Positions 1-11,773 of a stretch of DNA of 64,000 nt are shown here, one piece after another. The stretch is from CAIWHR01 sp963836265 (GTDB lineage Bacteria; Pseudomonadota; Gammaproteobacteria; Burkholderiales; Casimicrobiaceae): positions 372,001-436,000 of the forward strand of contig CAWIIO010000003.1 in the NCBI GenBank assembly GCA_963836265.1. Direction: 5' to 3'. Below the pieces are notes generated by a model. That model saw nothing but the letters and a program-made list of their open reading frames with translations. It was not told the DNA's origin and ran no database searches. Both the position numbers and the translations under genes were made by a program. Within the stretch, counting starts at the first letter, position 1; every line of letters begins with the position of its first letter.

Positions 1-315
1 AAGTTGCCATCGGAACGATTCGACAAATGGGGAGGAGTTCGAATACCACTCGGTACCGATGCGAAGCCGTCCGACGAATTTGTAATGAACTGGGAGACCG
101 AGCGCTATGAGACGGCGCCCATCATTGGTGATGGGGTAACCTTAAGACGAGATCGATTTTTGGTTGTTCGGCAGCGTGATGGAAAGATTTTGGGCGAAGC
201 GACAAGCTACGCAAGACACGGCGGCGACCCTATTGGGCCTTGGGAGCCATCATCGTTCCGCTGTCCGATGTCCGCTGACGACCAGACACTCGTTCGCAAA
301 GTGTTTAAATCTTAG
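1..315 (+). CDS. Hypothetical protein, 5' truncated by window edge
   Basis: The reading frame is open from the first base of the window and ends in TAG just before the giant RTX gene, so the true start probably lies upstream. A TTG at position 4 could act as start, but no ribosome binding site can be checked. About 104 residues are visible, polar, with no signal peptide, membrane segment or motif that I recognise. The 17-base gap to the RTX gene suggests co-transcription, so it may be an accessory or immunity-type partner of the secreted protein. That role is only inferred from position. Confidence 0.45.
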   Translation, partial: KLPSERFDKWGGVRIPLGTDAKPSDEFVMNWETERYETAPIIGDGVTLRRDRFLVVRQRDGKILGEATSYARHGGDPIGPWEPSSFRCPMSADDQTLVRKVFKS

Positions 316-332
316 CAGTGAGAGCCTAGCAG

Positions 333-3300
333 ATGGCCAACCTCGATAATCTCAGCGTACACGCCCAACTCGCCGAGGCTGCGTATGCAAATCTATTGCC
401 GGGCGTTCCCAAGATTGCGGCATTAGTCGATGCGGGAATGGCAGACGCCGAGGCGAGTGTCTTCGCCCAAAATTATCTCGTTGTCGACAGTTATAGTGAT
501 TTGACTGGACTATCAGCAACCATCTTTCAAGATTCAACGGGGGAACGGTTCCTAGCGATTCGGGGAACGGAATGGTTCGATATCCCTGACCTGACCGCAG
601 ATTACATCCTTGCGAGGGGCTACCCCGCGATGATGAACCCACAATATGCCGCCTTGCGGTCGCAGATCGATGCATGGACCTCCAGCGGTGCCCTTCCGTA
701 CCAATTCACGGTGACGGGGCATTCGCTCGGTGGCTACCTCGCGGCTGCCGTTGCGCTCGCGTATGGACCGCGTGTTGAGTCCACGTACATGTTCAATGCG
801 CCTGGCGTAGGGGGTATCGGCGGTGACGCCGCCTCGGCGTTTCGGTCGTTTTTCGGACTGTCGTCAACCGCGACTCTTGGCAGGGTGTTCAACGTTCGTG
901 GCACAGCCGGAATCTCGTTGATTGCCGGAGCTGGGAAGCAGCTCGCGCCGCCGATCTACGTGGAGACGGAGGATCAAGCCAATCCGATCGATAATCACCG
1001 AATCAGCGTCCTGAGCGATGCCCTTGCGGTCTACGAGCTTGTCGGCACGCTCGACCCGCTCCTAGACGCTGAGGGTGTGAGCCAAATGATCAGAGCGGCC
1101 GGTAACGTAGATTCGGAACTGCATGAAGATCCCATCCGTGCGTTGTATCGTACATTCGGCATTCGCGCGGCTATCGCGTCAAATGATCGTGAAGGCTATT
1201 GGCGCGCGATCAGTGATCTGCGATCAGGCGGTGCAGTACGAAATCTGGCTGGCAAGGTTGTACTGAACCCTTTGGCATCGAGTTCAACGGGAGGACTCCA
1301 ATCGACTTCCAAGACGGATTTCGGCGATTTTGTCGCGCTCAAGACGCTTAGTCCATTTGCCTTGCATCCGAAATCAAACGTAGCAGACGCGCAGAGCGCG
1401 CTGAATGCGATCTGGCAAAGTGCGCAAGGCAGCGACTTCGTCGACTGGACGTCCGACAAGATCGATCGGGAAAATGGCGGCGCAACCGACGAACTGGCAT
1501 TCACCGATAGCTGGTACTCCGACCGCGCCGGGCTGCTGCGGGCTGTGTTGACAGCCAACGAGGTCGATGCACAAGGGCAGATGGTGACGGTTACGGACGC
1601 TGTGCCAGACCGAAAATACGAATATCACTACTATGTCGACGGTGCGGAGCGGGTTCTGTTCGCGGATCCGTCACCGATGGGCCCGAAAGCGAGGTCTCAG
1701 GTCGTGGAGTTCGCAGACGACGCCGGGCGCGCTCTTAGCGGCAGCAATAACCTGCTTGGTGATCTGCTGCACGGCGGGAGTGGTGACGATGCGCTGATTG
1801 GGTTGGGTGGTGACGACTATCTCGAAGGCAACGCCGGCAATGACACGCTCGACGGTGGGGCAGATCGCGATTGGCTCTATGGTGGCGCGGGAAACGATAT
1901 CCTGCGGGGCGGTGCGCAGAACGACGTGCTCAATGGGGGCACGGGCGACGATGTACTAACGGGCGGTGCCGGCAACGACATGCTGGTCGGAGGAATCGGT
2001 AACGACAGCTACCTGCTGGCGAGCGGCGACGGCGATGATACGATCGACGACAGCGACGGCTTGGGTGAGGTACGCATCGGCGCGACGAAGCTAGTCGGCG
2101 GAGACGCGCTCACCGACGGGCTTTGGCAGCAGACAATCAACGGCGGGTCGGTGTTATACGGGTGGCGGGCCGGCGCTGACGGACGCGGAGATCTGCTGAT
2201 CCAGTCAAACATCGGCACGACGACCGTCAAGCATTTCAAATCCGGTGATCTCGGAATAACCCTGAGCACCTACGTGCCAGGCACGATCCACGTTCCGTTG
2301 CCCACCAACACCCAATCCGGCACCGCGCTCGACGACAACCGCAACGCCCCCGGCCGGCCGCCGGTCGTCGGCACCGGGGCGAACGACAAGGTCCTCGGGC
2401 TCGCGGGTCGCGACGAGGTCTATGGCAGCACCGGCGACGACATCGTCGCGGGTGGCACCGGCGTCGACGTCATGGGCGGTCAGGACGGCAACGACGCGGT
2501 GTTCGCCGACAACGAGTTGACCGAGGCGCAGCTGCGCGCCTACATCGACTCGTCCGCAATTGCGCTGACCGCCGGCACGATGCCGGCGCAGTTGTCGATC
2601 ACGACGAGCGAGTGGCTGCAGGGCGGCCTGGGTGACGACACGGTCGCAGGCGCCGACGGCAACGACATCATCTTCGGCGGCGGCGGCAAGGATCTGCTCG
2701 TCGGCGGCGCCGGGCACGACGTGATCGACGGCGACGACGACTACGACCCCGGCAACATCACCACGGTCACCATCCAACCCGGCGTCGGGCCGGGCGCGCC
2801 GTTCGACGTGTTCTATTCGGCAGTGAACGTCAACAGCTACGCCGGCGCGGCCGGGGCGGCAGACGAGATTCACGCAGGATCGGGCGACGACTGGGTGCTT
2901 GGCCAACTCGGCGACGACAGCATCTGGGGCGACGACGGCAACGACACCATATCCGGGGGCGAAGACGACGACGTCATCTTCGGCGGCCGCGGCAACGACC
3001 GCATCACCGGCGACACGTATGGCCTCGTGGTGGGGGACAACTCGACGGTGCCGTCCGGAGATGACTACATCGACGGTGGCGAGGGCGACGACGACATTAC
3101 CGGCGATGGCGGCGCGGACACGATCATCGGGGGTGCCGGCAACGATTCGCTGCGCGGCAACAATGGCGGTGTCGGCGCGAATCACCTGAGTGAGACCTCC
3201 GCTGATGACGGCGGCGATTACCTGAGCGGCGGCGACGGCGACGACACGGTGATCGGCGACGCGGGCGACGACACGCTACTCGGCGGCAACGGCAACGACA

Positions 3301-6300
3301 CGCTCTTCGGCGACTCGGACCAGACCGAGGTCGCCTACCAGGGCGACGACTACCTCGACGGCGGCGCCGGCAACGATTATCTCCGCGGCTACGGCGGCAA
3401 CGACACGTTGCTGGGGGGCGCAGGCGACGACCAGATTCTGGGCGAGGCCGGCGACGATTACCTCGACGGCGGGACCAGCGGAGTCGCCGGCGACGTGCTG
3501 TCCGGCGGCGATGGCAACGACGTGTTGATCAACGCCTATCAGATGATGGGCGGCGCCGGCGACGACGTGATGTCCAACGGCACTTACATGTGGGGTGACG
3601 ACGGCAACGACCGCCTGTCAGGCGGGAACTGGATGATGGGCGGCGCCGGCGACGACGAGCTTACGCTTGCGAGCGGCACATGGCTGATGGGCGGCAACGT
3701 GCCCACCAACGTCGCCTACGGCTTTGGCGAAGCCGGGGCCGACACCCTCTATGGCGGCGCCGGCGTTGACCAGCTCTCCGGTGGCGCCGACAACGACGTG
3801 ATCGTCGCCAACGACGGCGACGACATCGCGTGGGGCGACGACGGCGACGACGAGCTTCACGGCGGCGCAGGCACCGACCAACTCCAGGGCGGGACGGGCA
3901 ATGATCTCCTCTATGGCGAGGACGGCGACGACACGCTGTTCGGCCAGGAAGGTGACGATACGCTCTCCGGGGGAGCGGGGTGCAACTATCTGCTGGGTGG
4001 CGCCGGCAACGACACCTATCTCGTCGACGCCGATGTCGGCGAGGACGTGATCGTCGACGACGACGGCGTCAACACGGTCCAGTTCGCCGATGGCGTGACG
4101 ACGAATCAACTCACGTTTCGGCCGGGGATCGATGCGACGGGCAACGACCGCTATTTGGTGATCGAAGGCCTTGCGGGCGGCGGCCGGGTCGTCATTGCCG
4201 GCGGCTTTGACGGCACCGTCGGCCAGTTCGCGTTCAGCGACGGCAGTTCGCTCACGGCGCAGCAGGCCCACGACCTTGCATTGGCGGCGACGCGCCTGCC
4301 CAAGCTGGTGTCGACGGGTGCGTACAACGTCGGTCCGCACTCGATCCTGGGCAGCAGCGGGAACGACGCCCTTCGCGCGCCGGCGCCCGGCCATGCCGTG
4401 TACGCAGGAGACGGAGACGACACGCTTATCGGCAGCGCTGGCGTGGATAGCCTTTACGGCGGCAAGGGCGACGATCGGCTGGACGGCAGTGCCGGTGACG
4501 ACATTCTGGCTGGCGGCGATGGAAAGGACACCTACGTCTTCGGGCGGGGAGCCGGCAACGACCTGATCCAGGAGCAGCACGTCCTTGCCGGGTCGGGTCC
4601 GGAGATCGACACGCTCGAGCTAGCGGCGGGCGTGTTGCCCGCCGACGTCCGGCTGGTGCGCGACGGCAACGATCTTGTCGCGATGCTCGACAACGGGCCG
4701 ACACAGGCTCGGATCCAGGCGTACTACGTCACCGCGACGGACAACCAGATCGAGCAGATACGCTTTGCCGATGGCACGCTGTGGGATGCCGCACAAATTG
4801 CGGCGCGGATCGAGTCCGGCACACCGAATGCGATGACCGGCACCGCCGGTGACGACACGTTCATCGTCGACAGCCGCCAGGACACCGTCACCGAGGCGGT
4901 CAACGGCGGCAACGATACGATCCGGAGTTCGGTCAGCTACGTGCTGCCTGCGAATGTGGAGACGCTCGTGCTCACGGGCACTCTCAATTCGAACGCCTGG
5001 GCCAACGGGTTCAACGCGGTCAGCTATCTCGTCGGCAACGACGGAAACAACGTCTTCGACGACGGCGGCAATGTGGGCGCCTATGCGGTGATGTCCGGCG
5101 GCAAGGGCGACGATACCTACTACTACGACTACTTCAAGGGAGGGCAGGCGGTCGAGAACCCGAACGAAGGCAACGACACGATCGTCCTCACCCGCGGTGG
5201 ATCGTTGACGCTTCCCGCCAACATCGAGAACGTGCGCGATATCAATGGCGGCATGAATCTTGACAATACCGTCCCCAATCGGCTGCTGGGCAACGGTCTC
5301 GACAATTTTCTGGGATACGTGGGCGTTCGCGCCGACATCGCCTATTACATCGACGGCGGTGCCGGCGCCGACACGATGCAAGGCGCGGAAAGGGATGACG
5401 TCTACGTCGTCGACGATCCCGGTGATCGCGTCGTCGAGCTCCCTTACTCGACAGGGACCCAGGGAGACGAAGTGCGCAGCACGGTCAGCTACGAGCTGCC
5501 CGACAACGTCGAGAACCTGACTTTGATCGGCAGCACGGCAACGGAGGGTTGGGGCAACGAGCTCGACAACCGGCTCGACGGCTCGCAGAACGTCGCGGCG
5601 AACACCCTCTATGGCGGGTTCGGCAACGACTACTACGTCGCGGGTTCCGAGGACATCGTCGTCGAGCAACCGGGGCAGGGGATCGATGCGGTTGAATTGC
5701 ACGGAACGGGGACGCGCACCTACACTCCCGCGGATCTCCCGGCCAACGTCGAGGGGTTGGTGCTGGGCGACGACCTCGGCACGTCGAATCTGCAGGGCGA
5801 CGCGGGCGACAACATCCTGACCGGCAACGCGTCCGCCAACGAGATCGACGGCGGCGCCGGCGACGACACGCTGAAGGGCGGAGCCGGCGTCGATACGTAC
5901 CGGTTCAGCCGTGGATTCGGGCAGGACACGATCGTCGATTTCGTCGGTACAAGTCATATCGTGTTCGACGCCTCGGTGGCGCCGGACGACGTCTACGTCG
6001 ACGGCGGAATGCTCAATCTGCGCGGATCCGACGATCAGCTCCACCTCGCCGATGCGACGTTTCATCTCTACGGCGGGCCGTCGGTGAGCGTGAACATCGG
6101 CGCGGACGTCACCTTCGCCGACGGGACAGCCATCGATGCCGTCGAGCTGGACGCCGCGTTGCGCGCGAGCTTTTCGCACGTGCCTACGCCCTATGCGGAT
6201 TTGCTGGTCGGGACTTCCGGCGACGATGCGCTATCGGCATTGGACGGCAACGACGTCGTGCGCGGCGACGCCGGCGACGACACGCTGGACGGCGGCGCCG

Positions 6301-9300
6301 GCTACGACTGGCTGTTCGGCGGCGATGGCCAGGACATGATCACCGGTGGCGTGGATCCCGACCATGTCTGGGGCGGCGCCGGCAACGATACGATCGCCGG
6401 CGACGACGGCGACGACGAGCTCCACGGTGATGTCGGCAACGATACCATCGACGGCGGCGCGGGCGTCGACATCGTGCATGGCGACGATGGTGACGACACG
6501 ATCCTCGGCGGCACCGGGAACGACACGCTGTATGGCGATGCCGGCGACGACACCATCGACGGCGGCGCCGACAACGATCACCTGTATGGCGGCGACGGCA
6601 ACGATCTCCTGCAGGCCGGCGATGACGCGGGGCCCACCAACATCGCGAACACGCTCGACGGCGGCGCGGGCGACGACACGCTGATCGGCGGCGGCGGCCC
6701 GGACGCGCTCTCCGGCGGCGACGGCAATGACGTTCTGCGCGGCGGGGATGGCGCCGATTCGCTGTCCGGCGGGATCGGCAACGATGTGCTCGACGGGGGC
6801 GACGGCGACGATTACCTGTACGACGAGGCAGGCGATGACACGCTGATCGGTGGCAGCGGCGATGACGTGCTGCAGGCGTTTGCCGGCGACGATATCCTCG
6901 ATGGCGGTCCTGGGGCGGACGTCCTCTATGGCGGCAGCGGCGTCGACACGTACGTGCTGAAACCCGGTGGCGGCATCGACACCGTCGAAGATCAGTACTA
7001 CTACGGCGATCTGGTCGTCATCAGCGTTGATCCCACGCTCGCCCCGGGGGACGTGTCGCTCGATCGGGAGGCTAACTGCCTCGTGGTTTCCGCCAACGGC
7101 GGTGCCGATGCGCTTCGCGTCAATCAATACGTCGATCCGACGACGCCGGTCGAAATCCGGTTCGGGGACGGCACGGTCTGGGATTCGACGACGGTCTTCG
7201 ACCAGCTCTACGTTCGCCATGGCACGCCGGGCAATGACACGTTGATCGCCGGAGGCACGGGCAATTTCCAGCTCTACGGCTACGCCGGCAACGACACGTT
7301 GATCGGCGGCGCCGGATCGGATCTGCTCGACGGCGGGACCGGCGCCGACAGCATGACCGGCGGCGGCGGCAACGACACGTATATCGTCGACGATCCCGGC
7401 GATGTCGTCGTCGCCGCAACCTATGGCTACGACACCGTCAAGTCGTCGATCGGCTACGTTCTGCCAGCTAACGTCGAAGCGCTCGTCCTGACGAGCGCCG
7501 CTTCGCTCAACGGCACTGGCAACAGCCTTGCCAATTCGCTGACCGGGACCAGCGGAAACAACGTTCTGGACGGCAAGGCCGGCGCCGACACGATGGTCGG
7601 CGGCGCAGGCAACGACACCTACGTCGTCGACAATGCCGGCGATGTCGTGATCGAAAGCGCGGGCGAAGGCACCGACCTCGTTCAATCCGGCATCACCTAC
7701 ACGCTCGGCGCCAATCTCGAGAACCTGACGCTCACGGGTGCGTCCGCCATCAGCGGCACCGGCAACGCGATGGACAACGTGCTGATCGGCAATGCCGCCG
7801 CGAACACGCTGACCGGCGGGCTCGGCAACGATCAGCTCGACGGCGGCGCGGGCGCCGACACGCTCAAGGGCGGTGCCGGCGACGACAGCTACGTCGTCGA
7901 CAATGCGGCGGACGTCATCACCGAGCTTGCGGGCGATGGCACCGACACGGCCCGGTCGAGCGTCACCTATACGATCGGCGCCAACGTCGAATCCCTGATC
8001 CTGACCGGTGCCTCGGCCATCAACGGCACCGGCAACACGCTTAACAACACGCTGACCGGCAACGCGGCGGCGAACACGCTGAACGGCGGCACGGGCGCCG
8101 ACACGATGATCGGCGGCCTCGGCAACGACACCTACGTCGTCGACAACGTGGGCGATATCGTCACCGAGAATGCGGGCGAAGGGACCGACCTCGTCCAGGC
8201 CGGCATTTCGTACGCGCTCGGCGCGAATCTCGAGAACCTGACGCTGACCGGCACCGGCGCGATCAACGCCACCGGCAACGGGCTCAACAACGCACTGACC
8301 GGCAACGGCGGGAACAACGTGCTGGACGGAGGCGCGGGCAACGACGCGATGGCGGGCGGCGCCGGCAACGACACCTACGTCGTCGACGTGACGGGCGACG
8401 TGGTCACCGAAGCGGCCGGTGCCGGGACCGATCTCGTCCAGTCCGCCGTCACGTATACCTCGGCGCCAACGTCGAAAACCTGACGCTCACGGGGACGGCC
8501 AACCTCAACGGCACGGGCAATGCGCTGGCCAACGTTATTGCGGGCAACGCGGGCAACAACGTACTGAACGGCGGCGCGGGCAACGACACGATGAAGGGCG
8601 GCGCCGGCAACGACACCTACGTCGTCGACGTGGCGACCGACATCGTTACCGAGCTCGCCGGAGAAGGCACGGACCTCGTCCAGTCGGCCGCGACGTATAC
8701 GCTGTCGGCCAACGTCGAGAACCTGACGCTGACTGGCGCCGCGGCGATCAACGGCACCGGAAACAGCCTTGCGAATACGCTCACCGGCAACAGCGCCGCC
8801 AATATCCTCGATGGCGGAGCCGGCGCCGACACGCTGGTCGGCGGCGGCGGCAACGACACCTACGTCGTCGATAACGCGGGCGACGTCGTCACCGAGGCGA
8901 CGGGCGGCGGCACCGACGTCGTGCAGTCGAGCGTCAGCTACACGCTCGCCGCCAACGTCGAGAACCTGACGCTCACCGGCGCGGCGGCGATCAACGGCAC
9001 GGGCAACAGCCTCAACAACACGCTGACCGGCAACGCGGCGACCAACGTGCTCGATGGCGGCACCGGCGCCGATGCGATGAGCGGAGGCGCGGGCAACGAC
9101 ACCTACGTCGTCGACAACGCCGGCGACGTGGTGACGGAGGGCGCCGGCGCCGGCACGGATCTCGTCAAGGCAGCCATCAGCTACACGCTGGGCAGCAACG
9201 TCGAGAACCTGACGCTCACCGGCGCGGCGGCGATCAACGGCACGGGCAACAGCCTCAACAACACGCTGACTGGCAACGCGGCGGCCAACACGCTCGACGG

Positions 9301-10348
9301 TGGCGCGGGCGCCGACACGATGGCGGGCGCTGCGGGAGACGATATCTACGTCGTCGACAACGCCAGCGACGTCGTGACCGAGGCGGCCGGCGCCGGATTC
9401 GACACCGTCCAATCGGGCGTCAGCTACACGCTCGGTGCGAACGTCGAGTATCTGACGCTGACCGGCGCCACCGCCATCAACGGCACCGGCAACACGCTCG
9501 ACAACTGGCTGCGGGCGAACGGCGCGGCCAATATGCTCGATGGTGGCGGCGGCAATGACACGCTGTGGGGCGCGGCGGGCGACGACGTACTGCTCGGCAA
9601 TGCCGGTAACGATCTCCTGCAGGGAGGCCTCGGCAACGATACGCTGACCGACACCTCCGGCAACAATCTGCTCGATGGCGGTGCCGGTGTCGACGCGCTG
9701 ACGGGCGGTGCGGCGCACGAGATCTTCGTCGGCGGCGCGGGCGCCGACACGATCACGACCGGCGGCGGCGCCGACATCATCGCATTCAACAAGGGTGACG
9801 GCGCCGACGTCGTGAACGCCAGCGTCGGAACCGACGACACGCTGGCCGTCGGGGGCGGGATGACCTATGCCAGCATGAAGCTCAGGAAATCCGGCCTCGA
9901 CCTCATTTTCGACGCCGGCAGCGGCGATCAGGTGACGTTCAAGAACTGGTACCAGACGGGCCCCAACAACAAGAGCGTGCTGAACCTGCAGGTGATCGCC
10001 GACGCGATGGCGGGCTTCAATGCCGGCGGCAGCGATCCGCTGCTCAACAAGAAGGTCGTCACCTTCAATTTCGCCGGCATCGTCGGCGCGTTCGACGCCG
10101 CACTCAACGCCGATTCGACGATCACGAGCTGGAACGTCGCTAACGCGCTGTCGAGCTTTTATCTCTCGGGTAGCGACACGGCGGCGATCGGCGGCGATTT
10201 CGCCTACGACTTCGGCCACCGCAATGCGCTGACCAATATCGGTGCCGCGGCGGGGCAGACCATCCTCGCCGGCGCCGCGTTCGGCAGCGGCGCGCAGGCG
10301 CTGCAGGCGGCAGCGACCTTGTACTCGGGCACGGTGCGATTGCAATAG
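333..10348 (+). CDS. Giant RTX-repeat secreted protein with N-terminal lipase-like domain (one frameshift)
   Basis: About 3,340 codons once a single-base deletion near 8457-8461 is bridged. The first frame stops at 8483 and the continuing frame stops at 10348. Residues 1-300 resemble an alpha/beta-hydrolase (lipase class 3-like): GHSLGG sits at residues 129-134 with Ser131 as likely nucleophile, and an N-H-R segment near residue 229 may supply the His. From about residue 475 there are arrays of calcium-binding nonapeptides (GGxGxDxLx) with interspersed serralysin-like beta modules. Then come 81-residue tandem repeats, and finally about 200 residues without RTX repeats that should carry the C-terminal type I secretion signal. 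The HlyD- and HlyB-like genes follow directly, so this is almost certainly their substrate. It is probably an extracellular lipase, adhesin or S-layer-like protein; the exact activity is not known. The frameshift may be a sequencing error. Confidence 0.85.
7371..9580 (+). repeat. Tandem 243-bp (81-residue) repeats in the RTX gene
   Basis: Units begin with a conserved G-N-D-T-Y-V-V-D segment, at 7371, 7611, 7881, 8124, 8367, 8609, 8852, 9095 and 9338. Spacing is 243 bp from 7881 onward, except 242 bp between 8367 and 8609, which pins down the single missing base that breaks the reading frame. The first two intervals are 240 and 270 bp. Each unit carries a VxxxLGANVENLTLTG-type strand block and an RTX nonapeptide block, as in bacterial giant RTX adhesins and calcium-dependent lipases or proteases. 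Confidence 0.9.
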
Positions 10349-10393
10349 CGCAAAGCGAGGACGCGGGTCGCCCGGACCTGCGTCCGCAGCGCC

Positions 10394-11773
10394 ATGTTCG
10401 GCTTCGTTCGCCCTGCGAAATCCGTTGGCCCGCCGGAGCCGGCGTACGATTTCCTGCCCGCGTACCTGCGCGTGCAGAATGCGCCCCCGTCGCCGCTGCC
10501 GCGCCTCGTCCTCTACAGCCTGCTCGCGTTGTTGACGGGCCTCGGATTCTGGGCGGTGTTCGGACAGCTCGACATCGTCGCGACAGCGGACGGCAAGCTC
10601 GTTCCAAACTCCTATTTGAAGATCGTGCAGCCGGCGGAAGGCGGCATCGTCCGCGAAATTCTGGTGGGCGAGGGCGCGTCGGTGGGCGCGGGGCAGCCGC
10701 TTGTGCGCCTCGACCCGAGCCTGTCCGCAGCCGACACGCGCGCATTGCGGCACGAGCTCGCGGCGCGCGCGCTGCAGGTGCGCCGTATCGATGCCGAACT
10801 CGCCGACGGCGTGCTGCGCAGGCAACCCGAGGACCCCGACGCTGCCTTCGCCCACGCGGTGGCGCAGTTCCGCGCGAACCGGCAGTCCTATCAGGACGGG
10901 CTCGCGCAGGAGCGCGCGACGATTGCGCGGACGGGCAAGGAGCTATCCGCTGCGATCGAAGTGCAGACCAAGCTTGCGCGCACGCTGCCGATCTATCGCA
11001 CGATGTCCGAGCGGTTCGGGACGCTGAAAGACGAAGGTTACGTGAGCGAACTCTTCCACCTGGAGAAGGAACGCGATCGCATCGAGAAGGAATACGACCT
11101 GAAGGCGCAGAATTTCGCCGTCGAGAGCCTGCGCGCGAGCCTCGCGCAGGCGCAGCAGCGGCTGGCCCAGGCGACGTCGAATTACCGCCAGCAACTGCAC
11201 GTGGAGCGCGCGCAGGCCGACGCGCAGTTGAAAAGGGCCACCGAGGATCTGGCGAAACAGATCTATCGCAACACGTTGGTCGAGCTCACGGCGCCGCAGG
11301 CGGGGATCGTCAAGGATCTGGCCACGCATACCCTCGGCACCGTTGTCTCGCCTGGAACCGTGTTGCTGTCGCTCGTTCCGCACGGCGACGAGCTGCAGGC
11401 GGACGTGATGGTGAAGAATCTCGACGCCGGCTTCGTTCGGGCGGGCCAGGCTGCCCGGGTGAAGGTCGTCGCGTACCCGTTCCAGAAATACGGGATGATC
11501 GACGAAACCGTTATCCGTGTAAGCGCGGACGCGAGCGAGACAGGCGGCGGCCGCGCCGAGGAACTCGATGCCGAGGGCAAGACGACGATCCAGTCGACCT
11601 ATCGCGCGCGGATCGCCTTGCCTGCGCAAACGATGCGTCTCACGGCGGCGGAGTTGCCGCTGGTATCGGGGATGCAGGTGATCGCCGAAATCAAGCTGGG
11701 CGAGCGAACGGTCCTCGAGTACCTGCTGGCGCCCGTGCAGCGGGCCTGGCACCAGGCCGGGCGGGAGCGCTGA
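10394..11773 (+). CDS. HlyD-family type I secretion membrane fusion protein
   Basis: 459 residues. One membrane anchor lies near residues 36-58, after a short cytoplasmic N-terminus. A biotinyl-lipoyl-like segment follows (DGKLVP...VQPAEGG), then a long Ala/Gln-rich coiled coil at about residues 130-300 and a C-terminal beta-barrel region (GMQVIAEIKLGERTVLEYLLAP) typical of HlyD/LapC adaptors. It would bridge the inner-membrane ABC exporter and an outer-membrane TolC-type channel to export the RTX protein. Its stop overlaps the start of the exporter gene (TGATG), indicating translational coupling. No TolC-like gene is present in the window. Confidence 0.93.
   Translation: MFGFVRPAKSVGPPEPAYDFLPAYLRVQNAPPSPLPRLVLYSLLALLTGLGFWAVFGQLDIVATADGKLVPNSYLKIVQPAEGGIVREILVGEGASVGAGQPLVRLDPSLSAADTRALRHELAARALQVRRIDAELADGVLRRQPEDPDAAFAHAVAQFRANRQSYQDGLAQERATIARTGKELSAAIEVQTKLARTLPIYRTMSERFGTLKDEGYVSELFHLEKERDRIEKEYDLKAQNFAVESLRASLAQAQQRLAQATSNYRQQLHVERAQADAQLKRATEDLAKQIYRNTLVELTAPQAGIVKDLATHTLGTVVSPGTVLLSLVPHGDELQADVMVKNLDAGFVRAGQAARVKVVAYPFQKYGMIDETVIRVSADASETGGGRAEELDAEGKTTIQSTYRARIALPAQTMRLTAAELPLVSGMQVIAEIKLGERTVLEYLLAPVQRAWHQAGRER

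Noticed and set aside
1760..9600. Dense short repeats that could suggest CRISPR or satellite DNA
   Set aside because: The periodicity is 27 bp and 243 bp and codes for calcium-binding nonapeptides and 81-residue modules in one frame; there are no spacers.
8375..10855. An 826-codon open frame on the minus strand
   Set aside because: Antisense to the RTX repeats; repeated DNA with strong third-position GC keeps the reverse frame open. No domain is recognisable.
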